The notes under the pieces are model-generated. The model was not told the DNA's origin, did not search any database, and saw only the letters and a list, made by a program, of their open reading frames with translations. A stretch of DNA of 47,292 nucleotides, taken from positions 1 through 47,292 of the forward strand of contig JACPCW010000091.1 of the NCBI GenBank assembly GCA_016184365.1, given 5' to 3'. Positions 23,515 to 32,206 of the stretch are shown here, one piece after another. The position numbers were made by a program, and so were the translations under genes. The stretch is from Candidatus Rokuibacteriota bacterium. GTDB lineage: Bacteria > Methylomirabilota > Methylomirabilia > Rokubacteriales > CSP1-6. Positions within the stretch are counted from its first letter, which is position 1. Every line of letters starts with the position of its first letter.

Positions 23515-23738
23515 CACGCCGTGAGCTCGAGATCTGGCTACGGCAGCAGGGCTTCGAGGAACTGCCGGGCGGCAAGACGAGTCACCGTCAGTTCAGGAAC
23601 GAGGCCGGCGTGAAGATCCTGGTGCCCGGACACGGCCCCCAGAGCCTCACGAAGAAGCACCTCGGCATCATCGTCCGACAGCTCACGGTCGCCGGGTTCG
23701 ACCGGGAGACGGTCCGCCGGGCATTCGGTCTCGTGTAG
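23511..23738 (+). CDS. HicA-like mRNA interferase, without an adjacent HicB
   Basis: A 75-residue HicA/YcfA-type protein: TRRELEIWLRQQGFEELPGG is the first alpha-beta part, TSHRQFRNEAG has the conserved catalytic-type His, and VKILVPGHG with KKHLGIIVRQL completes the dsRBD-like fold. The GTG start overlaps the SDR stop (GTGA), so it is attached to a metabolic operon. The next gene is an M48 protease, so no HicB antitoxin is adjacent. It may be solitary or neutralised in trans. Confidence 0.6.
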   Translation: MTRRELEIWLRQQGFEELPGGKTSHRQFRNEAGVKILVPGHGPQSLTKKHLGIIVRQLTVAGFDRETVRRAFGLV

Positions 23739-23742
23739 CGAA

Positions 23743-24333
23743 GTGGTCAGCAGGGTCGGCATCCTCGGCGCCGTCGTCTCGCTCGCGGGCTGCGCAGCCC
23801 TCACGTATCTTCCGCCCGAGCTCGGTCGGCCACCGACAGCCGATGAGCGGCGGATCATCGAGGCCTTCGCGCCTCGCGTGATCGCCGCCGCACGGCACGA
23901 GGGGTTCGCCTGTACGGAGGTCGTGTTCGTCGTCAGCGGGCACATGCCGAACGATGCGATCCGGCATGTGCGACGACCGTCGCCTGATCCCTGCGCGTTC
24001 TACATTCAGATGAGCGCGCGCTTCGTCCGCATCGATTCGCCCGGCGCGCTCGCCGGATCGCTCGCCCACGAGTTGGGACACGTCATCAACGCCGACGCGA
24101 CACCGGCGCGCGCCCGGGTTCCGGAGATCGACCGGGAGCGCGAGGCGGATCGCGTCGCGATTCGGATCCTCAAGCGATTGGGAACGGCCGAGTGCCTCGC
24201 CCTGGCCGAACACTTCCGAACGATCCGGGCGGAGAATCTCGCCGGGTGGGGCGTCGAGCAGCGCGACACCACCGACACGCACCCGTCCTACACCGAGCGC
24301 ATCCGGACGTTCGAGGCCGAGTGTCGCTCGTGA
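23743..24333 (+). CDS. M48-family lipoprotein metalloprotease
   Basis: A 196-residue small M48-type protease. The N-terminus VVSLAGCAAL has a lipobox (L-A-G-C), so it is likely an outer- or inner-membrane-anchored lipoprotein. Zinc-binding HExxH is in SLAHELGHVINAD and the third ligand in DREREADRVAIRIL. DTHPSYTERIRTF is the downstream helix typical of M48 proteins. Likely a periplasmic quality-control peptidase. The GTG at 23743 is only 4 nt after the HicA-like gene. Confidence 0.85.
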   Translation: MVSRVGILGAVVSLAGCAALTYLPPELGRPPTADERRIIEAFAPRVIAAARHEGFACTEVVFVVSGHMPNDAIRHVRRPSPDPCAFYIQMSARFVRIDSPGALAGSLAHELGHVINADATPARARVPEIDREREADRVAIRILKRLGTAECLALAEHFRTIRAENLAGWGVEQRDTTDTHPSYTERIRTFEAECRS

Positions 24334-24349
24334 CGGGCGGCCGCAGACC

Positions 24350-25297
24350 TCACAGCTTCCGCAACCGCACCTGCCGCACGAAGTGGTCCGGCCCCTTCTC
24401 GAGGATCAGGTGCGCGCGATCGCGCGTCGGCAGGATGTTCTCGAGCAGGTTCGGCTCGTTGATCTCCTGCCAGATCCGCGTCGCCGTCGCTTCCGCCGCG
24501 TCATCGCTCAGACCGGCGTAGCGGTGGAAGTACGACGACGGATCGGCGAACGCCGTCTTCCTGAGCGCCAGGAACCGCTCGACGTACCAGCGCTGGATGT
24601 CGGCGACGTCGGCGTCGACGTAGAGCGTGAAGTCGAAGAAGTCGGACGCGAACATCCGCTCCGGCGATGCGGCGCGGTCATCGGCGTGCAGGATGTTCAG
24701 CCCTTCGACGATCAACACGTCGGGCTGGTCGACCGTCTGGAACTCACCCGGCACGATGTCGTACGTCAGATGGGAATAGATCGGGACGCCGGCCTTTCTC
24801 GCACCCGCTTTCACGTCCGCCAGGAACTTGATCAGCGCGCGGCGATCGTAGCTCTCGGGAAATCCCTTCCGGTGCATGATGCCGCGCTCTTCGAGCACGC
24901 GTGTCGGATGGAGGAATCCGTCGGTCGTCACGAGCTCGACGCGCGCCTGACCCGGCCAGCGCGCCAGCAGCGCGCGCAGCAGGCGGGCCGTCGTGCTCTT
25001 GCCCACCGCCACGCTGCCGGCGAGCCCGATCAGGTACGGCACCTTGGCCGTCTCCGAGCCGAGGAACGTCGCCGCCGCGCGATGGAGCCCGTGGCTCGCG
25101 CCGATGTGCAGGTCGAGCAATCGCGACAGCGGCAGGTAGATGTCGCGGACTTCGTCGAGCGAGACACGCTCGTTGAGCCCGCGCAGATGCGTCAGGTCGT
25201 CTTCGGTCAGCGTCAGCGGCGTGTCCGCGCGCAGTCGCGCCCATTCCGCTCGCCAGAACCGAAGGTAGCGTGACGTCGCTCGCGGCCCGACCGACAC
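24350..25297 (-). CDS. coaA: Type I pantothenate kinase
   Basis: A 315-residue CoaA, the first enzyme of CoA biosynthesis, phosphorylating pantothenate. Walker A is [73 protein letters not shown] and [10 protein letters not shown] are CoaA landmarks, as are [20 protein letters not shown] and [14 protein letters not shown]. The GTG at 25297 ([15 protein letters not shown]) matches the family length. It starts 3 nt after the stop of the membrane-protein gene to its right. Confidence 0.95.
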   Translation of the reverse strand: MSVGPRATSRYLRFWRAEWARLRADTPLTLTEDDLTHLRGLNERVSLDEVRDIYLPLSRLLDLHIGASHGLHRAAATFLGSETAKVPYLIGLAGSVAVGKSTTARLLRALLARWPGQARVELVTTDGFLHPTRVLEERGIMHRKGFPESYDRRALIKFLADVKAGARKAGVPIYSHLTYDIVPGEFQTVDQPDVLIVEGLNILHADDRAASPERMFASDFFDFTLYVDADVADIQRWYVERFLALRKTAFADPSSYFHRYAGLSDDAAEATATRIWQEINEPNLLENILPTRDRAHLILEKGPDHFVRQVRLRKL

Positions 25298-25299
25298 GA

Positions 25300-26187
25300 T
25301 CAGCCCGCGAGCCCGAGCGCGGACCAGATCGCGCGCTTGAGCGCGATGAACGCGGGGGACAGGCGCACCTCTAGCGTGCGAGGCCGCGGCACGTCGACCG
25401 GGACTTCCAGCATCACCCGGCCAGGACAGCCGCACGTCCCGGCGCCGTCCATCCCCGAATCGACGCAGAGGACGTCGAAGCTCCCGACGCGCTTCGCCGT
25501 GAGCGCCACCGAGCGGATCGCCGGGTCGTTCGCCCGCACGGCTTCCTCCAGCGTGCGCGGTGGCCCCTCGCGGAACGCCTTGCCGCCGAGCGTCGCGGCG
25601 ACATTCGTCGTCAGGTAGACGGGATGGCCCGCGATGCCGACGATGTGCTCCACGTTGCCGAGCGCCATGTCGTCCTCGATCTTACGGCGAATCCGCGGGT
25701 CGCCTGCCGGCAGATCCCCGATCGCGCGGGCCAGCGAGCGCTCCGCGAAGCGGAAGAAGGCCTCGCGCCCGAGGATCTGCGCCGGCACCACGCTCAGCGT
25801 CACCGTCTCGCCCTCGCGCACCTCGATCGCCGGACGTTCGACGAAGCGCTCGTCGAAGAACGCGTAGCCGTAGTGGTACGCGAGCACGTAGACGACGGGA
25901 CCGCCGGCGCGCGGCGGCGCCGGCGTGACTCGAACGCGACCGGTGACCGCGAGCGCGAACACGATCGTGAGCCCGGCAAGGAGCACGACGACGAGCGCGG
26001 TCGCCGCCGGCGCGCGGCGCGCGCGCGAGAGACTCGGCCGGCGGCTCACGGGGTGGGCATCACAGCGGCCGGCGCCGAGGGTCCACACGCTCGCCAGCGT
26101 CAGCACCAACGCGAGCGCGGCGAGCGGGATGAGCGCCGCGCGCGCGGCCTCGCGGTCGCGCGCCAGCGCGGTCGTGAACCGCCGCAT
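25300..26187 (-). CDS. Membrane-anchored cupredoxin-like protein, probably 5'-truncated
   Basis: The predicted 295 residues have membrane segments [20 protein letters not shown] and [18 protein letters not shown], then an exported domain: [60 protein letters not shown] and [20 protein letters not shown]. The beta-rich layout and the Cys-containing loop before a final strand recall cytochrome-oxidase subunit II. The His/Cys/Met pattern is not the standard CuA site. In-frame sequence upstream of ATG 26187 encodes another membrane segment (LLPVPVLLLLGGLALAVGA) but no start codon, so the 5' end was probably lost at a junction near 26240. Confidence 0.5.
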   Translation of the reverse strand: MRRFTTALARDREAARAALIPLAALALVLTLASVWTLGAGRCDAHPVSRRPSLSRARRAPAATALVVVLLAGLTIVFALAVTGRVRVTPAPPRAGGPVVYVLAYHYGYAFFDERFVERPAIEVREGETVTLSVVPAQILGREAFFRFAERSLARAIGDLPAGDPRIRRKIEDDMALGNVEHIVGIAGHPVYLTTNVAATLGGKAFREGPPRTLEEAVRANDPAIRSVALTAKRVGSFDVLCVDSGMDGAGTCGCPGRVMLEVPVDVPRPRTLEVRLSPAFIALKRAIWSALGLAG

Positions 26188-26241
26188 CGCGCCGACGGCG
26201 AGCGCCAGGCCGCCCAGCAGCAGGAGGACCGGGACCGGCAG

Positions 26242-26526
26242 AAGACCGTCGACTATCTCAAGACGAAAGGTGTCGACATCGTCTTCGCATTGAGCTACCC
26301 CGCGCGCGGCGTCATGCGCTGGGACGTGAAGCGCTGCTTTGCTCTCGACGGCGTGCGCCAGCTCGATGTCGCCAACCAGTACCAGTGCGGCATCTTCCCG
26401 AGAATCGAGGCCTGGTTCGATACGCTCGGCATCGAGTACACCGTTACCCCCGCGGTCGACGGCTGCATGATGCAGAGCGACGGCGCCTGCTACCGCGAGT
26501 ACACGTTCACGCTGGCGACGGCCTGA
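26242..26526 (+). pseudogene. C-terminal fragment of an unidentified protein
   Basis: The frame reads KTVDYLKTKGVDIVFALSYP onward and finishes GIEYTVTPAVDGCMMQSDGA, YREYTFTLATA, stop 26526. It looks like a genuine, moderately conserved C-terminal domain with several Cys, but no start codon exists at its left edge. There it abuts the truncated 5' end of the divergently read cupredoxin-like gene. I read this as a gene remnant brought here by recombination. No family is assigned. Confidence 0.45.
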
Positions 26527-26577
26527 TTGGCCGCGTCACCCGCGGCGGCTCCTGATCCCCGAGGGCGGCAGCGGCGA

Positions 26578-27006
26578 TCATGGGCGCACTTCCGCGAGGA
26601 ACTGGCGTGGCGTCATGACCCGGAGCGGCAGTCGCGCCGGCCGGTGCATCCAGCGCCCGAAGTCCGCCACGTCGCCAGTCACGAAGTGGGTGGCGCGGGC
26701 GATGATCGCGGCGGCCAGGAGTGGCCGGTCCCGCGAGGACAGGTCCGGAGGCGTCACCCGCTCGACGTCGGCCGGAGGCGGCTCGCTGACGATCCGAACT
26801 GCGCTGAGGTTTCGCCGCAGTGTGGACAGCGCCGCCGGGCGCTTCGCCTCGAGATTCCGCTCGGCCTCGACAATCGCCAGGGGCGATGTCAGAAGCGTCG
26901 CGCGACCGGCCGCTCCGAGCTCGATCAGGAGGGCCGACAGTCCTTCCGGGCTGTACGCGGCGGTGAAGAGAACGTTGGCGTCGAGAAAGACACGGAGGTC
27001 AGCCAC
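26578..27006 (-). CDS. PIN-domain toxin
   Basis: A 142-residue PIN protein: LRVFLDANVLFTAAYSPEGL (first Asp), SPLAIVEAERNLEAKRP (Glu), DRPLLAAAIIARATHFVTGD with the distal acidic residues and DFGRWMHRPA. This layout is closer to the VapC-like COG1569-type group than to the other two PIN toxins here. Its start overlaps the AbrB-type antitoxin gene by 8 nt, the normal antitoxin-then-toxin order on the minus strand. Confidence 0.85.
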   Translation of the reverse strand: MADLRVFLDANVLFTAAYSPEGLSALLIELGAAGRATLLTSPLAIVEAERNLEAKRPAALSTLRRNLSAVRIVSEPPPADVERVTPPDLSSRDRPLLAAAIIARATHFVTGDVADFGRWMHRPARLPLRVMTPRQFLAEVRP

Positions 27007-27295
27007 GAGCGCGGCGGCGCCGCGCGGGCGGCTTCAGGCCCCAGCGCCGGCGCAGCGCCGCCCGCTCACGCGGGGCGACCCGATCCGCCCGGACCAGGCG
27101 CTCGATCTCCTCATCGCTGTAGAGCGCGACAGGGGTCACTGCCGCGGGATCGAGGACGATCTTCCCGGCCTCCTCCCGCAGCAGGAGGACAGAGCCCGGA
27201 GCGAGTCGCAGCCGAGCGCGCAGGGGTTTGGGCAGGGTGATCTGGCCCCTCGGGGAGACGATCAGTGTCGTTGCGCCCGGCCTGCGGTCAGCCAT
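26999..27295 (-). CDS. AbrB-type antitoxin
   Basis: A 98-residue AbrB/SpoVT protein. TTLIVSPRGQITLPKPLRAR and LAPGSVLLLREEAGKIVLDP form the swapped-hairpin DNA-binding domain; the basic tail RERAALRRRWGLKPP should contact the toxin. The ATG at 27295 was chosen since the family domain starts there; the frame is open to 27349. It is the third toxin-antitoxin operon in the window. Confidence 0.82.
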   Translation of the reverse strand: MADRRPGATTLIVSPRGQITLPKPLRARLRLAPGSVLLLREEAGKIVLDPAAVTPVALYSDEEIERLVRADRVAPRERAALRRRWGLKPPARRRRARG

Positions 27296-27317
27296 CGAAT
27301 CGACCTCCGGTTTCAGG

Positions 27318-27500
27318 CTAGCAGAATTTCCGCAATTCCGCCGAGCCACTCGCCGCGAAATCGTTCATCGGGCCGTGGACCCTGACGGTCACGCGCTTCA
27401 CGTGGTCCGATGAAGATGGGGTCCTGCTTGCCGGAGCACCGGCTGAGCCAGTTGCCGGCCTTGACGACGCGGTCCATGCGCCGACCTTCAGCTTCGCCAT
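27318..27500 (-). pseudogene. Small unknown gene with two compensating frameshifts
   Basis: ATG 27500 follows the cupin stop with an AGGAG Shine-Dalgarno and begins MAKLKVG. The high-GC3 coding signal then moves to another frame (MDRVVKAGNWLSRCSGKQDP) and returns to the first frame for DHVKRVTVRVHGPMNDF to the TAG at 27318. One base appears lost near 27481 and one gained near 27405. The reading frame itself stays open for 60 codons, so a protein with a garbled centre could be made. Sequencing error or early decay are the alternatives. No family is recognised. Confidence 0.4.
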
Positions 27501-27509
27501 ATGGGTCTC

Positions 27510-27869
27510 CTACTTCGTGCCGTAGCGGATCTCGAGGGTCGTGCAGCCGCGCGGCACGCGGTACGGGCCGTGGACCATGCCGGGCGGACGGCACGCGTAC
27601 ATCCCCGCGGTGAACGTCTGGCGCTTGCCGAGGTCGACCAGCTCACCCTCCAGGATCCAGACTTCCTCCCAGAAGTCGTGCGTGATCGTCTCGCTCGTCT
27701 CCACGCCCGCGTCGAAGCGGAGCAGTCGCGTGACGTCGCCGGTGTCGGGATCGCGCGCCAGGATCTTCTGCATCACGCCGGCGCCGCCGGCGCCACCGGT
27801 GGCGGACGCGGCGACCGGCTCCCAGGGCAGGTTGTCGGGCTTGAAGAACTCGAACTCGGGCTTCGGCAT
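27510..27869 (-). CDS. Cupin-domain protein
   Basis: A 119-residue cupin: KPEFEFFKPDNLPWEPVA at the start, LRFDAGVETSETITHDFWEE (motif 1 with His and Glu), VWILEGELVDLGKRQTFTAG and CRPPGMVHGPYRVPRGCTTL (motif 2 with His). A metal-binding enzyme or regulator is likely, such as a ChrR-like or acetylacetone-cleaving cupin. GGAGGAG 8 nt before the ATG is a good Shine-Dalgarno. The gene lies just left of a livF remnant and before a broken small gene. Confidence 0.82.
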   Translation of the reverse strand: MPKPEFEFFKPDNLPWEPVAASATGGAGGAGVMQKILARDPDTGDVTRLLRFDAGVETSETITHDFWEEVWILEGELVDLGKRQTFTAGMYACRPPGMVHGPYRVPRGCTTLEIRYGTK

Positions 27870-27894
27870 GGCGGTGACTCCTCCGAGCCGTGAA

Positions 27895-28038
27895 TCAGCT
27901 CCGCAACGTCCTCATGACCTCTTCGTTCGCGAGCGCATCGTGCGGTGCCCCGGTGAAGAGGATCTCACCGCGATCGATCGCGTAGAGCCGGTCGGCCACG
28001 CGGGTGACCAGCGGCACATTGAAGCTGCTCGCTGGCAT
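27895..28038 (-). pseudogene. C-terminal remnant of a LivF-type ABC transporter ATPase
   Basis: The last 44 or so codons read NVPLVTRVADRLYAIDRGEI and LFTGAPHDALANEEVMRTLR, ending at TGA 27895. This is the D-loop-distal C-terminus of LivF/UrtE-type ATPases (Q-N-x-x-x-x-x-x-A-D-R-x-Y-x-I-D-R-G-x-I). Everything upstream (Walker A, signature, Walker B, H-loop) is missing; the match stops near 28025. The interval 28039-28182 has no convincing gene. The fragment may mark the left edge of a replaced liv operon. Confidence 0.55.
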
Positions 28039-28182
28039 GTCGTCGGTCGCGACCACCGCGATCGTCGCGGTCCTGGTCGTCGCCGTCGCGTACCTCTCCT
28101 GGCGCGTCGGCGCCGAGCGACGCCGGGCACGAGCGACGTGACCGTGCCTCTCCCTGGTCGAACACTTCCTCCAGGCCGTGCC

Positions 28183-29190
28183 TCACGCCGCGCGCTCGCG
28201 CGGATCGATGAACGTGTGCGCGATGTCGACGACCAGGTTCACCACGATGAAGATCGCGCCCGCCCACACCGTGAAGCCCATCACCGCGTTGTAGTCGGAG
28301 CGGATGATCGAGTTCACGGCGTAGGTGCCGATGCCCGGCCAGTCGAAGACCGTCTCCGTCACGACGGCGCCGGCGAGCAGGATGCCGAACAGCAGGCCGA
28401 TCTGGGTCACCGTCGACGTCAGCGCGTTACGCAGGATGTACTTCCAGATGATCCCCGACCGCGGCAGGCCCATCGCGCGCTCGTAGAGCACGAAGTTCGA
28501 CTGCATGACGTCGAGCACGCCGGCGCGCGTGAAGCGCACCAGCGTCGCGAGCGCCGGGAAGGCGAGCGTGGCGGCCGGGAGCGCGAGGTGTGACGCCGCG
28601 GCCGAGAATCCGGCCCAGTCGCCCGTCAGCACCGCATCGACGAGATAGAGGCCGGTAATCCCGCTCGGCGGAAAGCCCTGGATGCGCGCACCGAGCGGCG
28701 TCCAGCCCAGCCGCATCGCGAACAGCAGCTGCAGCATGATGCCGAGCCAGAAGCTCGCGATGGCGAGACCGGACACCGTGATGACGCGCAGCGCGTGATC
28801 GAGGAACGAGTTGCGCCAGACGGCCGAGATCACGCCGAGCGGGATGCCGAAGGCGATCGACACGATCATCGCCACGAGCGTCAGCTCGATCGTCGCCGGC
28901 AGCCGGCTCGCGAGGTCGTCCGCGATCGGCCGCGTCGTGTAGAGGCTCGTGCCCATGTCCCCGCGCACCAGCCGCGCCACGTAGTGCACGAACTGGATCG
29001 GCAGCGGCTTGTCGTAGCCGAGCTGCTTGCGCAGCGCTTCCACCTGCGCCGGCGTCGCGGTCTCCCCGGCGATGAGGGCCACAGGATCGGCGGGAATGAC
29101 GTGGGAAATGGCAAACGTGACGACGAGCAGCCCGATCAGGGTGGGAACGAACCAGAGGAGCCGTTGCAGCAGGAGAACCAGGAGCCTCAT
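28183..29190 (-). CDS. Oligopeptide-type ABC transporter permease (OppB/DppB-like)
   Basis: A 335-residue permease: LLWFVPTLIGLLVVTFAISH, the DppB periplasmic segment DPVALIAGETATPAQVEALR and LGYDKPLPIQFVHYVARLVR, and the EAA loop YERAMGLPRSGIIWKYILRN. Six membrane segments are expected, ending VVNLVVDIAHTFIDPRERAA. Downstream, where a DppC-type permease and ATPases would be expected, there is only a livF remnant. Genes for the missing parts lie at 15017-18040. It is separated from the solute-binding gene by a strong hairpin. Confidence 0.92.
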   Translation of the reverse strand: MRLLVLLLQRLLWFVPTLIGLLVVTFAISHVIPADPVALIAGETATPAQVEALRKQLGYDKPLPIQFVHYVARLVRGDMGTSLYTTRPIADDLASRLPATIELTLVAMIVSIAFGIPLGVISAVWRNSFLDHALRVITVSGLAIASFWLGIMLQLLFAMRLGWTPLGARIQGFPPSGITGLYLVDAVLTGDWAGFSAAASHLALPAATLAFPALATLVRFTRAGVLDVMQSNFVLYERAMGLPRSGIIWKYILRNALTSTVTQIGLLFGILLAGAVVTETVFDWPGIGTYAVNSIIRSDYNAVMGFTVWAGAIFIVVNLVVDIAHTFIDPRERAA

Positions 29191-29225
29191 CGAATGCAGT
29201 ATCGAGTTCTACAGCAGTGGGGGGT

Positions 29226-29252
29226 ATGGGGGGAGCGCCTCGCTCCCCCCAT
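29226..29252 (-). terminator. Perfect 12-bp hairpin between binding-protein and permease genes
   Basis: ATGGGGGGAGCG, loop CCT, CGCTCCCCCCAT. It lies between the stop of the solute-binding gene (29294) and the start of the permease (29190). There is no T-tract. Such a hairpin typically lowers downstream expression and protects the upstream mRNA. Confidence 0.55.
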
Positions 29253-29293
29253 GTGCAATCAATGAATCTCCGTGTGGACCAGGAACGTCACGC

Positions 29294-30853
29294 TTACTTC
29301 GCGTAGTAAACCCATCGCATTTCCTGCCCGTTCCCGATCGGACTAAACCGTATCCCCTCGAGATCCTTCGCCCAAGGACCAAAGTATTTCGTGTTGTAGA
29401 TCCACACGCCCGCGGCGTCCTCGTACACGATGCGCGCCGCGTCCTGGTACGCCTTCTCGCGCACCTTGCGGTCCGTGGACTTCAGCGCCGTGTCGAGCAG
29501 GTCGTCCACCTTCGGGTTCTTGTAGAAGCACGACGCCTTGAACGTGCCCCACTGCCCCGAATGGAACATCTCGCCGATCCAGTTGTTCGGGTCGGCGTAG
29601 TACGTGCTGATCCAGTAGACGACCAGATCCGGCGACGTCTCCGGCTTCTTCATGCGATCGACCATCGTCGGCCAGAGCTCGCCGACCAGCTTGGTCTCGA
29701 GGCCGAGCTTGCGGAGCCCGTTCGCCATGACCGTCGCCGCCTGCTCCGTCTGGCTGAAGCCGGTGAGGTAGCCGACGGTGATCGGCCGATCGATCTTCTG
29801 CTTCGCCTGCCCGAGCTCGGCCTTGGCCTTGTCGAGGTTGTAGCTATAGCCCTTGATGTCCTTCGGCACGCCCCACATGTTGTTCGGGATCGGCACCGGG
29901 TTGCGCTCGACCGAGCCGGACAGGATGTCCTTGATGAACCCGTCGTAGTCGAACGCGTAGTTCATCGCGCGGCGCACGTGCACGTCGGTGAACGGCGCGC
30001 GCTGGTTGTTGATCTGGAACATCATGATGCGCATCGACTCCTGCTCGACGATCTTCACGTTCTGCGCGTCGCGCAGGCGCTTCACCTGGTCGATCGGCAG
30101 GTAGCCGCCCGTGCCCTGGAAGTCGCCCTTGATCATGCCGAGCACGCGCGTGTTGTCTTCCTTCACGTGCCGGAACTCGATCTCGTCGATCCACTTCTGG
30201 CCCCACGGCATGAAGTGGCCGGCGAAGCGCTTGGCGATGAACCCGATCGCCGGGTCGTAGCGCGACAGCTGATACGACCCGGAGCCCGCCTCGTTGCTGG
30301 TGAGCCACGCGGCGCCCCAGTCGTCACCCTTCGTGTTCTTCTTCAGCAGCGCCGAGTTCACGACGTGAACCTCCGGCACCACGGCGGTGAAGATGGCGGT
30401 CGGCTTCGTGAGCGTGAACCGGACGGTGTGCTTGTCGACGGCCTTCGTCGTGTTCGGCCCGATCATCGTGGCGAGCAGCGACGCCGCGCCCTTCTTCAGC
30501 GCCAGGATGCGCTCGGTGCTGTAGCGCACGTCCTCGGCGGTGATCTCCGCGCCGTCGTGGAACCTGGCGCCTCGCCGCAGCTTGAACGTGTACGAGAGCC
30601 CGTCGCTCGACACCGTGTGACTCTCCGCGAGCCAGGGTTGCAACACCGGCGGGTTGTCGACCCAGCGATAGAGGCCGTCGTAGAGGTTGAGCCGCACCGC
30701 GACGCGCCCCACGTCGAACACGGTGTGGGGATCCAGCGTGTCGTACGGGCTCTCGTTGGCGAACACGAACCGCGTCTGCGCCGTGACCGGCGTGACCAGC
30801 GCGAACGTGGCCACGACGAGAAGTATCGCTGCGAATGCGCGTGCGTATGTCAT
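29294..30853 (-). CDS. Peptide/nickel-type ABC transporter solute-binding protein
   Basis: A 519-residue family 5 solute-binding protein (OppA/DppA-like). The signal peptide is AFAAILLVVATFALVTPVTA. Family marks include SPYDTLDPHTVFDVGRVAVR, PWLAESHTVSSDGLSYTFKL, RRGARFHDGAEITAEDVRYS, RAMNYAFDYDGFI, and YADPNNWIGEMF. It captures a peptide-like or other solute in the periplasm. GGGAGG precedes the ATG, and a TAGAAT box lies at 30892-30887. It is the first of two transporter genes in this cluster and follows the oxidase gene. Confidence 0.92.
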   Translation of the reverse strand: MTYARAFAAILLVVATFALVTPVTAQTRFVFANESPYDTLDPHTVFDVGRVAVRLNLYDGLYRWVDNPPVLQPWLAESHTVSSDGLSYTFKLRRGARFHDGAEITAEDVRYSTERILALKKGAASLLATMIGPNTTKAVDKHTVRFTLTKPTAIFTAVVPEVHVVNSALLKKNTKGDDWGAAWLTSNEAGSGSYQLSRYDPAIGFIAKRFAGHFMPWGQKWIDEIEFRHVKEDNTRVLGMIKGDFQGTGGYLPIDQVKRLRDAQNVKIVEQESMRIMMFQINNQRAPFTDVHVRRAMNYAFDYDGFIKDILSGSVERNPVPIPNNMWGVPKDIKGYSYNLDKAKAELGQAKQKIDRPITVGYLTGFSQTEQAATVMANGLRKLGLETKLVGELWPTMVDRMKKPETSPDLVVYWISTYYADPNNWIGEMFHSGQWGTFKASCFYKNPKVDDLLDTALKSTDRKVREKAYQDAARIVYEDAAGVWIYNTKYFGPWAKDLEGIRFSPIGNGQEMRWVYYAK

Positions 30854-30895
30854 GAGCAGCCTCCCGAGCGAAGTGAAAGTGGCGGGATTCTACTA

Positions 30896-32206
30896 CTACA
30901 GGACGTTGCGCGGCCTGGCCATCGCGCCCTCGGCAAACCGCGCGAAGCGGAAGCCGGAAATGTCGAGCGACGTCTTGCCGTCGACGATCAGCTCCGACAC
31001 GAGCCGTCCGGCGATCGGCCCCATGGCGAAGCCGTGCCCGCTGAAGCCCGTGGCGAACACGAAGCCGCGCGGCCGGGCCACGGGCCCGAGCACGGGGATC
31101 AGATCGGGCGTCGCGTCGATGTAGCCGGCCCAGCGCTCGGCGATGCCGAGCCGCGGCAGCGACGGCAGCACACGCTGCAGCTCCGCGAGTCCCCGCTGCA
31201 CTTTCGTTTCGTTGGCGACGGGGTCGATGCCGCGGTCCCACACGAGCGGCGCGCGCCGCGCCGCCGAGCCCGGCATCGCGGCCAGCAGGCTGCGCACGAG
31301 CGGCCGGCCGACGTGAAAGCGGAACATCGCCTTGTTCTTCCAGACGTTCGGCAGGAAGAACCGCAGCTGGTGCAGCGACTCGAGCGTGACGTCGTGATCG
31401 AGCGCGCCGCCCGCCGCGATGTTGAAGCTGCCGTCGCGTCGCTGCCGGAACGCGACGCCGGGTCCCCACACCGCGCACGGGGTGATCGCCGGCGCCGCCG
31501 TGGTGCGGGCCACGGTGCCGCGCACCCAGCGCTGCGGCAGCGACAGTCCAAGCCGGCGCGCGAGCCGCGACGACCACGCGCCGGCGGCGCACACGACCCA
31601 CGGCGTGTTGATCTCGCCGCGCTCGGTGACCACGCCGCTCACGGCGCCGGCGTGCGTCGTCACGCCCTGCACCGCGCAATCGAGATGCAGGACCGCACCG
31701 TGTGCCACCGCGCCGCGCGCGAGCGCTTCCGTCGCCTTCACGGGATCGGCGTGACCGTCGGCCGGCGTGTACAGGCCGCCGGCCCAGTCGCCGCCGAGAC
31801 CCGGAATGACCGACTGGAGCTCGCGGCCACGCAGCAGCCGCGTGTCGAGTCCGAACTCGCGCGCGATCGGCAGCCACTGCTCGAGCAGCGCCATGCGCGG
31901 CTCGTTGACCGCGAGCGCGAGATTGCCGCCCTGCGTCCATTCGACGTCGGCGCCGAGCTCGCGCTCGAGGCCCTGCCAGATGCGGTTCGCTTCCATCGTC
32001 AGCGGCACTTCGAGCGGGTCGCGCCCCTGCTGGCGCACGAAGCCCCAGTTCTTGCGCGACTGCTCGCCGGCGACGCGGCCGCGCTCGACCACGACGACGC
32101 GGACACCGCGCTTCGCGAGGGAGTACGCCGCCGCGCTGCCGACGATGCCGGCGCCGATCACCACGACGTCGGCGTCGCGCTCCACGAGCGGCGTTCCCGC
32201 GGTCAC
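30896..32206 (-). CDS. FAD-dependent amino-acid/amine oxidase (DAO family)
   Basis: A 436-residue DadA/OoxB-like flavoprotein: ADVVVIGAGIVGSAAAYSLA (FAD dinucleotide motif), VVVVERGRVAGEQSRKNWGF, GGLYTPADGHADPVKATEAL, VVCAAGAWSSRLARRLGLSL, and the C-terminal VFATGFSGHGFAMGPIAGRL. It oxidises an imino or amino acid with electrons to a quinone, O2 or a partner. The GTG start at 32206 overlaps the stop of the molybdenum hydroxylase gene (GTGA), so they are translationally coupled. The solute-binding protein gene follows, consistent with uptake plus oxidation of one nitrogen compound. Confidence 0.9.
   Translation of the reverse strand: MTAGTPLVERDADVVVIGAGIVGSAAAYSLAKRGVRVVVVERGRVAGEQSRKNWGFVRQQGRDPLEVPLTMEANRIWQGLERELGADVEWTQGGNLALAVNEPRMALLEQWLPIAREFGLDTRLLRGRELQSVIPGLGGDWAGGLYTPADGHADPVKATEALARGAVAHGAVLHLDCAVQGVTTHAGAVSGVVTERGEINTPWVVCAAGAWSSRLARRLGLSLPQRWVRGTVARTTAAPAITPCAVWGPGVAFRQRRDGSFNIAAGGALDHDVTLESLHQLRFFLPNVWKNKAMFRFHVGRPLVRSLLAAMPGSAARRAPLVWDRGIDPVANETKVQRGLAELQRVLPSLPRLGIAERWAGYIDATPDLIPVLGPVARPRGFVFATGFSGHGFAMGPIAGRLVSELIVDGKTSLDISGFRFARFAEGAMARPRNVL

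Noticed and set aside
28037..28141. 34-codon plus-strand ORF with one hydrophobic segment (VATTAIVAVLVVAVAYLSW)
   Set aside because: No Shine-Dalgarno, no promoter, lies in a junction region opposite the livF remnant; cannot be told from chance.
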